This document shows positions 6,920-10,918 of a stretch of DNA of 10,918 nt, one piece after another. A program made the position numbers and the translations under genes. The notes under the pieces are model-generated. The model was not told where the DNA came from. It saw only the letters and a list, made by a program, of their open reading frames with translations, and ran no database searches. Position 1 is the first letter of the stretch; each line of letters begins with the position of its first letter. Origin of the DNA: Actinomycetota bacterium (lineage in GTDB: Bacteria; Actinomycetota; Thermoleophilia; Solirubrobacterales; Thermoleophilaceae); assembly GCA_005885165.1 (NCBI GenBank), contig VAXR01000157.1, positions 1-10,918 on the forward strand, given 5' to 3'.

Positions 6920-7258
6920 TTGGCCGGAGCTGCCAGGGGAGCAGCCAAGACATCGACTCGACGTAACGCGGCTCGATCGGCGCGCCGCGCTTTGGCGGCC
7001 GCTCTAGTCGCGATCGTCGCTGTGGTCGGTGGTGGAGCGGGCGGCTACGCGATCGCGCGATCAAACGGCGCGAACCTCAGGGGGGCCACGCGCGCGGGCG
7101 CACTCGAAGGGCGCCACGACGGCCACGCTCAAGGCTTCGCCGAGGGCTACCGAGCCGGGGTCAGGCGGGGCCGCCTCGACGCGTACCCCAGGACCTATTC
7201 GCCGGAGTACCGGAGCAGCTATCGCCGGATTCTGAGCGAGGGGGCGTCCGGACCGTGA
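6920..7258 (+). CDS. small single-pass membrane protein with GxxxG-repeat helix
   Basis: A 112-residue protein of unrecognised family. A basic N-terminus (10-23) precedes one membrane helix (about 24-47), so the C-terminal part should face outward. After the membrane, glycine recurs at every fourth residue: 60, 64, 68, 72, 76, 80 and 84, flanked by Ala56 and Ala88 in register. The residues between are mostly charged or polar, so this looks like a long helix with a small-residue stripe, as in glycine-repeat segments of FliH-type proteins, suited to close helix-helix packing. A Tyr/Arg-rich tail follows. TTG 6920 is the start because GGGAG (6909-6913) sits 6 bases upstream and no ATG or GTG fits. 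The TGA overlaps the GTG of the next gene (GTGA, 7255-7258), and the two encode similar architectures, so they probably act together. Function unknown. Confidence 0.75.
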   Translation: MAGAARGAAKTSTRRNAARSARRALAAALVAIVAVVGGGAGGYAIARSNGANLRGATRAGALEGRHDGHAQGFAEGYRAGVRRGRLDAYPRTYSPEYRSSYRRILSEGASGP

Positions 7259-7290
7259 GCCGCTCGCGGACCGTGAGCCGCTCGCGGAAG
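7255..7290 (+). repeat. 18-bp tandem duplication including a start codon
   Basis: GTGAGCCGCTCGCGGACC (7255-7272) is followed directly by a copy with 16 of 18 bases identical (7273-7290). It keeps frame and repeats the first six residues (MSRSRT, then VSRSRK), so the gene has two potential GTG starts. Confidence 0.85.
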
Positions 7291-7662
7291 AGCCACTCGC
7301 GGGCATCGCTGGCTCTCACCGTGATCGCGCTCGTGGCCAGCTCCATGTCGGTCGGGTGGGCGATCGGCACCGCGAGTGCGCCGACTTCGATAGACGCAGC
7401 CCAGGCGAGGAAGGTCGCTCGTCACAGCGCAGCCCATACGGCCGAGGTCGCGGCCCGCGCCGCGGGCGAACGCCGCGGGTACCACGTTGGCACCGCGCGC
7501 GGTAACGCGCTGGCGCGCCACGACGCGCACCGCGACGCGCTCCGGGACGCCTCGGAAGCTCTTGCGCTGCGCCGGCAGCAGGCACGTTGGAGGGCTCTGC
7601 AGGCGAAGCGCAAGGAGAAGGCTCAGAAGGCTCGGGCGCCGTCCGCTCCGAACCCGAACTAG
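7255..7662 (+). CDS. small single-pass membrane protein with Ala/Gly tetrad-repeat helix
   Basis: A 135-residue protein of unrecognised family, overlapping its upstream neighbour by 4 nt. A Ser/Arg-rich N-terminus (2-16) precedes a membrane helix at about 18-41, implying an outward-facing C-terminal part. There, a small residue occupies every fourth position without a break from Ala51 to Ala99: Ala51, 55, 59, 63, 67, Gly71, 75, 79, 83, Ala87, 91, 95, 99. The charged residues between them favour a long solvent-exposed helix. The tail (105-135) is rich in Arg, Lys and Gln and ends in a Pro/Ala stretch. GTG 7255 is within an 18-bp tandem duplication whose second copy offers GTG 7273 in frame as an alternative start. 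The stop TAG shares the CTAG at 7659-7662 with the stop of the convergent gene. Likely partner of the preceding protein; role unknown. Confidence 0.75.
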   Translation: MSRSRTVSRSRKSHSRASLALTVIALVASSMSVGWAIGTASAPTSIDAAQARKVARHSAAHTAEVAARAAGERRGYHVGTARGNALARHDAHRDALRDASEALALRRQQARWRALQAKRKEKAQKARAPSAPNPN

Positions 7663-8990
7663 GCCACCAGCCGTACCCGCAGGCCGCCCGCGCTGAGCTC
7701 CCCGGCGCCGCCCAGGAGGCCCAAGATTCGCGCCACGTAGGCCTGCGTCTCGTGGATCGCGGGCACGCAGCCACAGCGAGCCACCGGCGCAGGGCCGGCG
7801 TTGTAGGCGGCGAGCGCGAGCGGCACCGACGCGAACCGCACGAGCAGGTCGTGCATCAGATGGCCCTGAGCGTCGATCGACGCCACGGGGTCGAACGGGT
7901 TCCGCAGCCCGTACGTGCTCGCCGTCCCCGGCATGAACTGCGCTATGCCCCGCGCGCCCGCACCCGACACCGCGAACGGGTTGAAGTTCGACTCCGCGTA
8001 GAGCTGGGCTGCCAGCAGCGCCGCGGAGATGTTCCAGCGTTGCGCGGCCTGCGCAAGCGGCGCCGCGTACTGCGGCGGGACGAACGACTGGAGCGTGCTC
8101 GAGCCGTCGCGCGAGCGCGGCGGACCGCCGAAGCCGACTGAGCGCGAGCCGGGGTTCCTGCCGTACCCGAAGTGCCACGGCTCCCACGGGTAACGGTGAA
8201 TGAACCCGAAGCGCTCACAGTTGGCAATGAGCCATCCGTACGCCGACGGCGGACCGAGGTCGAGCTCCGTTCCGAGGCGGTGTAGGGACCGGCCCGGCGG
8301 CGCTACCCACTTCGGATCGGGATGGCGGGCGAACAGCGCGGCCTGCTCGGCGTTGCTCCGGAAGGCGCTGACGACGATCAGATGTATCCCCGCGGCGGCC
8401 GCCGCGCGCTCCATGCGATCGAACGCGAGCGCAGTGTCGGGCCGCATCGGCTTTCCCTGGCGGTAGGCGAACGGCCCCTTGTACTCGCCGTCGCCGCCGA
8501 CGGCGGCGAAGGTCTGACCGGCGGTCGCGACGAGCTCGGCGTCGGCGCGCGCCCGGACCCGCACCGCGACGCGCCGTTCGGCGCCCGGAGCCACCGGAAC
8601 GCTGGCCGCGCCGCGAACCGCCACCCGCACCCGCGTAGGGCCGAAGCTCGAGGCGTCGGGGAACGTGACGTCGGCCGGCTGGATCGTCTGGTCATTCGCG
8701 CGCCCTGCTTCTACGGCCGCGTCACGAGCCATCTGGAGGTAGCGGCTAAGCGAGAGGTGCCGCGGATTCGGCGCGCCGCCGTCGAGGTACGCCGGCTCGA
8801 ACAGGCGGGGATAGAGGTCGACCATGCGGCGGGCGGCGGAGACCGCGGCGACGTCCGCCACGCGCTGCGCGCGGCCGCGGGCGCCAAACGCCTCGCCAAA
8901 CGACGCGAGCACGGCGCCCAGCGCGAGCAGGACGGCCATCGCACCAAGCAGGAGGATCGCCGCCTGACCGCGCTCGGCCCTCGCGCTCAT
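7659..8990 (-). CDS. TadG-like anchor fused to VanY D-Ala-D-Ala carboxypeptidase and lytic transglycosylase domains
   Basis: A 443-residue three-part protein. Residues 1-55 match the TadE/TadG-like pilus N-terminus (RGQAAILLLG, a membrane helix at about 9-31, then AQRVADVAAVSAAR). A linker and small beta-rich region (56-165) lead to a VanY-type peptidase (about 172-277) with zinc ligands His237, Asp244 (SLHRLGTELD) and His273, plus Glu270 (EPWHFGY), which trims peptidoglycan stem peptides. Residues 303-427 form a lytic transglycosylase/SLT domain: catalytic Glu333 (AESNFNP), GIAQFMPGT at 348-356, AAYNAGP at 394-400 and ETQAYVARIL at 414-423, which cleaves glycan strands. The protein should be anchored in the membrane with both enzymes outside. 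ATG 8990 overlaps the upstream TGA (ATGA); it is the last gene of the Tad-like operon, suggesting it opens or remodels the wall for an envelope-spanning apparatus. A much longer open frame upstream to 10025 runs antisense-free through two other genes in the wrong frame and is not used. Confidence 0.9.
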   Translation of the reverse strand: MSARAERGQAAILLLGAMAVLLALGAVLASFGEAFGARGRAQRVADVAAVSAARRMVDLYPRLFEPAYLDGGAPNPRHLSLSRYLQMARDAAVEAGRANDQTIQPADVTFPDASSFGPTRVRVAVRGAASVPVAPGAERRVAVRVRARADAELVATAGQTFAAVGGDGEYKGPFAYRQGKPMRPDTALAFDRMERAAAAAGIHLIVVSAFRSNAEQAALFARHPDPKWVAPPGRSLHRLGTELDLGPPSAYGWLIANCERFGFIHRYPWEPWHFGYGRNPGSRSVGFGGPPRSRDGSSTLQSFVPPQYAAPLAQAAQRWNISAALLAAQLYAESNFNPFAVSGAGARGIAQFMPGTASTYGLRNPFDPVASIDAQGHLMHDLLVRFASVPLALAAYNAGPAPVARCGCVPAIHETQAYVARILGLLGGAGELSAGGLRVRLVA

Positions 8991-9712
8991 CCTGGCGCCC
9001 TGGCGCGGCACCGCGCAGCGAGCTCCGCGAGCGGCCGCGCGAGCGCCGCGCGGGCGCCCTGGCAGGCGAGCGCCAGCTGCGCCGCAAACCGCGCTTCCGC
9101 AACCTCGATTGAGCCGGCCGGCCAGTCCATGCCGCCCTGCTCCTCCACGCGGTTCACCACGACGTCGACGCTGCGCCCGGCCCGTGCCAGCGAGCCCGCG
9201 ACGGCCGCGGCGATCGACGGCTCGGCGTCGGCGGCGGCCACCAGCACCACGTGGTCGGCGAGGCCGAGTCCCTCCGCGGGCGGCGACGAGGCCGCCACGT
9301 CGAGCACCAGCGGACACGGCCGCTCCGCCGCGGCCCGGGCGAGCGGCTCTCCGACGGGAATGAGGCAGAGCCGTCCCGCGGGCCGGACGCCGTCGCACCC
9401 GAGCCCCGTGAGCTCCCTGGCGAGCCGCGCCGCGCCGGGCGCCCCGAGCTTGAGACCGGCTCCCCGGACCGATCCGGCAACCGCGGCGCCGCCGCGAGGA
9501 TCCGTCGCGGCGAGCACCGCCGCAAGCCCGCGGGCGATCATGGACGTGCCGCACCCCGCCACAAGGCCGCGCACGGCCACGACGGGCCGCGGCGGAGGCG
9601 GGGGCGCCGCCTCGATGCGATCCGACCCGACCGGGTGGAACAGCCACGCCTCCGTCCGGGCGAGCACGGCCGCGAGGAGACCGCCCGCGCGCAGCTCGCT
9701 CCGGACGGTCAT
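8987..9712 (-). CDS. TadZ/CpaE-like ParA/MinD-superfamily protein with degenerate P-loop
   Basis: A 241-residue protein with a ParA/MinD-like fold outline. The P-loop region GLVAGCGTS (49-57) has the glycines and Thr-Ser end but no lysine where Walker A normally has GK[ST]. A hydrophobic strand ending in Asp138 (PLVLDVAA) takes the Walker B place, and HVVLVAAADAEP (154-165) and VDVVVNRV (182-189) match later strands of the fold, the latter ending in the Asn-Arg often seen near the base-binding site. Pilus-linked members of this group (TadZ/CpaE) localise the Tad machine at the cell pole or membrane, and several lack canonical Walker A residues. Its position between two TadE-like genes and the TadG-like hydrolase supports that role. 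ATG 9712 overlaps the stop of the upstream gene and its own TGA overlaps the next ATG. Assignment to TadZ rather than another MinD-like protein is inference. Confidence 0.7.
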   Translation of the reverse strand: MTVRSELRAGGLLAAVLARTEAWLFHPVGSDRIEAAPPPPPRPVVAVRGLVAGCGTSMIARGLAAVLAATDPRGGAAVAGSVRGAGLKLGAPGAARLARELTGLGCDGVRPAGRLCLIPVGEPLARAAAERPCPLVLDVAASSPPAEGLGLADHVVLVAAADAEPSIAAAVAGSLARAGRSVDVVVNRVEEQGGMDWPAGSIEVAEARFAAQLALACQGARAALARPLAELAARCRARAPG

Positions 9713-10050
9713 CGCGCCCCCACCGCGGCCGCTGCTTCGACCTCCAGCTTCCGTGCCACCGCGGGAATCGGCGACGGCGGCCGCAACACGACACGAACCC
9801 GGCCGCCTTCGACCCGGACGCGCAGGTGAGCGCGCGACCAGCCGGGAAGTGCGCGCTCGGCCGCCCGCGCGGCGTCGCCGCCGCCCGCGAGCGCCAGCGC
9901 TCCCGCCTCGGCAGCGTCGCCTGCAAGCACCTCCGAGTAGCCGACCGCGAGCAGCTGGAAGACGACGAGCGCCACCACCAGCACGGCGGGGAGCACGGCC
10001 AACAGGTCGACGCTGGCCTGTCCACCTGCGCCCGCGAGCCGGCACCTCAC
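9709..10050 (-). CDS. TadE-like pseudopilin (second copy)
   Basis: A 113-residue protein with a TadE-type N-terminus: GGQASVDLLAVLPAVLVVAL at 9-28, a short basic leader followed by a hydrophobic helix to about residue 37. If processed like Flp/TadE proteins by a prepilin peptidase, the cut would fall after Gly10, leaving Asp15 at position +5, where Glu is usual. A small extracytoplasmic part with beta-strand character follows (HLRVRVEGGRVRVVLRPP, 75-92). GTG 10050 is the start because it overlaps the TGA of the upstream gene (GTGA) and begins just before the leader; a longer frame reaching 10308 runs through the neighbouring gene. Its own stop overlaps the next ATG. Likely a minor pseudopilin of the Tad-like apparatus, working with the first copy. 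Confidence 0.85.
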   Translation of the reverse strand: MRCRLAGAGGQASVDLLAVLPAVLVVALVVFQLLAVGYSEVLAGDAAEAGALALAGGGDAARAAERALPGWSRAHLRVRVEGGRVRVVLRPPSPIPAVARKLEVEAAAAVGAR

Positions 10051-10406
10051 GACCCGCTCCCCGGCAGCCCCGCCGACGCGACGACCGGCAGCGAGGTGCG
10101 CCACTGCCGCAAGAGGAAAGGCATCCGGACCTCCACCCGGACGGCGCCGGAGCCGGCCCGCGAGACGCGCAGGCCGCGCTCCAGGGCCGCCGGCAGCGCG
10201 CTTCGGGCCGCCGCGGCCGCGTCGCGCCCCACCGCGGTCGCCCGCGCCGCGGCCCGCGCCGCGTTGGCGCACAGCCAGAGCGTCTGGCCGGCAAGGGCCA
10301 CCTGCCACGCCACCAGGGCGATCAGGAGCACGAGCGGCAACGTGGCGACGAGCTCGACGGAGGCCTGGCCGGACTGACGGGTGAGCGAGATCGGCCGAAG
10401 CGCCAC
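10047..10406 (-). CDS. TadE-like pseudopilin (first gene of operon)
   Basis: A 119-residue TadE-family protein. A short leader (MALRPISLTRQSG) precedes QASVELVATLPLVLLIALVA, a classic TadE motif with Glu18 at +5 if cleavage follows Gly13; the membrane helix runs to about residue 40. The exposed part has an Ala/Arg-rich helix (48-80) and a short strand region (88-96), as usual for the family. TadE-like proteins are minor pilins or assembly factors of Flp/Tad pili. The start is GTG 10406; GGTGG just upstream is a weak SD. It leads a four-gene minus-strand unit in which every junction is a 4-nt overlap, and is divergent from the arylsulfotransferase-like gene across a 116-bp gap. No TadA/CpaF ATPase, TadB/C platform, Flp pilin or prepilin peptidase gene is visible nearby. 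Confidence 0.88.
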   Translation of the reverse strand: MALRPISLTRQSGQASVELVATLPLVLLIALVAWQVALAGQTLWLCANAARAAARATAVGRDAAAAARSALPAALERGLRVSRAGSGAVRVEVRMPFLLRQWRTSLPVVASAGLPGSGS

Positions 10407-10494
10407 GCGGCCACCGTGCCGGGCGCCGTGTGACGGCTCAAGACGCCGCGGTTACAAGTCCGCCACGGGTGTGTGAAATCGCCGCGGCGGCCCC

Positions 10495-10515
10495 AGATGA
10501 GCAGTCATCTAGGGT
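10495..10515. promoter_or_regulatory. inverted repeat overlapping a -10-like hexamer in the divergent gap
   Basis: AGATGA-GCAG-TCATCT (10495-10510) is a perfect inverted repeat with 6-bp arms. Its last base begins TAGGGT (10510-10515), a TANNNT -10-like hexamer that would start transcription close to GTG 10523/ATG 10526. A protein bound here could control the rightward gene and perhaps the leftward Tad-like operon, whose start codon is 89 bp away. The rest of the 10407-10494 gap shows no clear promoter for the minus strand. Confidence 0.4.
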
Positions 10516-10525
10516 CCCCAGCGTG

Positions 10526-10918
10526 ATGCGGACGCTCGCATGGGCGCTGGCGATCATTGCCCCGGCGCTGGCGCTATTTGCGTACGCGGCCAGCGCGGAT
10601 TCGCGAAGCGCCCGTCCGGGCGTCGTCGTGTCGAGCTCCCCGGCGCTGATCCCGTCGTTTCACCCCGGGGAATCCGACTACGTGAGCCGCTGCGGGCGCT
10701 CAGGGCTGCGGGTTCGCCTGCGCGGCGCCCGCGGGACGACGGTGCGCCTCGACGGCCGCCGCGTGGAACGCGAGTCGACTCATCACGTGGGATTGCGTGC
10801 GGACGAGGCCGTGACGATCGCTGGCGCGGCCGGGGGGCGCGTGGTTAGGTATTACGTGCGGTGCCTTCCTCGTGACTTTCCGCGCTGGACCGTGCGCAGG
10901 ACGCGCAGTCCCCAGGCC
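10526..10918 (+). CDS. N-terminal part of secreted arylsulfotransferase-like (ASST) protein, cut by window edge
   Basis: An open frame of at least 131 residues with no stop before the window ends. It begins with a hydrophobic signal sequence (residues 4-24, ending ASA before Asp25). A beta-rich N-terminal region follows, with Cys56 (VSRCGRSG) and Cys113 (YYVRCLPRDFPRWTVRR), a pair that could form a disulfide outside the cell. The YYVRCLP-DFP-W motif is one I associate with actinobacterial arylsulfotransferase (ASST)-like surface proteins, where it precedes a beta-propeller; the propeller itself would lie beyond the edge. ATG 10526 is chosen; GTG 10523 directly before it is an alternative, and no SD is visible, fitting a leaderless transcript from TAGGGT at 10510-10515. 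Family assignment rests on a short motif and is moderate; signal peptide and secretion are well supported. Confidence 0.65.
   Translation, partial: MRTLAWALAIIAPALALFAYAASADSRSARPGVVVSSSPALIPSFHPGESDYVSRCGRSGLRVRLRGARGTTVRLDGRRVERESTHHVGLRADEAVTIAGAAGGRVVRYYVRCLPRDFPRWTVRRTRSPQA

Noticed and set aside
8991..10025. Upstream extension of the TadG-hydrolase frame to give a 788-residue protein
   Set aside because: The added part is Arg/Gly-rich and lies in another frame over the TadZ-like and TadE-like genes; ATG 8990 with a 4-nt overlap and a typical TadG start is far better.
8322..10433. 703-codon plus-strand frame opposite the Tad-like operon
   Set aside because: Low-complexity Arg/Pro/Ala translation antisense to four supported genes; no motif.
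10540..10848. 102-codon frame near the right edge
   Set aside because: A frame shifted relative to the signal-peptide-bearing frame from 10526, which stays open to the window end and carries the ASST-like motif.

Overview
The DNA is very GC-rich, with dense genes, GTG and TTG starts and many 4-nt stop/start overlaps. A uvrC-rapZ pair, a GT76-like (PIG-V) mannosyltransferase, TadE/TadG pilus-type proteins and an arylsulfotransferase-like protein together suggest a chromosomal segment of a high-GC actinobacterium. My best guess is the class Thermoleophilia (Solirubrobacterales or Gaiellales); this is inference from gene content and protein flavour, not from a marker. No RNA gene, insertion sequence, CRISPR array, phage gene or origin is visible, and no stretch over about 130 bp lacks a gene.

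Left part (1-2847, minus strand): uvrC is followed after 9 bp by rapZ (yvcJ). In actinobacteria this pair is usually followed by yvcK and whiA, which would lie beyond the left edge. A two-copy 21-bp tandem repeat sits right after the rapZ stop.

Middle (2894-5873, plus strand): an extended SDR (NAD-dependent epimerase type), a multi-pass PIG-V-like glycosyltransferase and a calcineurin-type phosphoesterase form a tightly coupled operon divergent from uvrC. Next comes an alpha/beta hydrolase (5981-6792) preceded by a perfect 15-bp palindrome, then two overlapping small single-pass membrane proteins (6920-7662) that share an unusual helix with a small residue at every fourth position.

Right part (7659-10406, minus strand): a four-gene operon, each gene overlapping the next by 4 nt, encodes two TadE-like pseudopilins, a TadZ/CpaE-like ATPase-fold protein with a degenerate P-loop, and a three-part protein joining a TadG-like anchor to a VanY carboxypeptidase and a lytic transglycosylase domain. 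The Tad motor, platform and secretin genes are absent from the window. Divergent from it, at the right edge, is the start of a secreted arylsulfotransferase-like protein (10526 onward).

The most notable signals are: (1) the Tad-anchored dual peptidoglycan hydrolase in a motor-less Tad operon; (2) the pair of four-residue-period helix membrane proteins; (3) a recurring pattern in which four otherwise normal genes (rapZ, uvrC, the mannosyltransferase, the hydrolase) each lack a conserved internal segment, twice with a frameshift. The third may be real deletion or an assembly/consensus artefact and should be settled before function is inferred.
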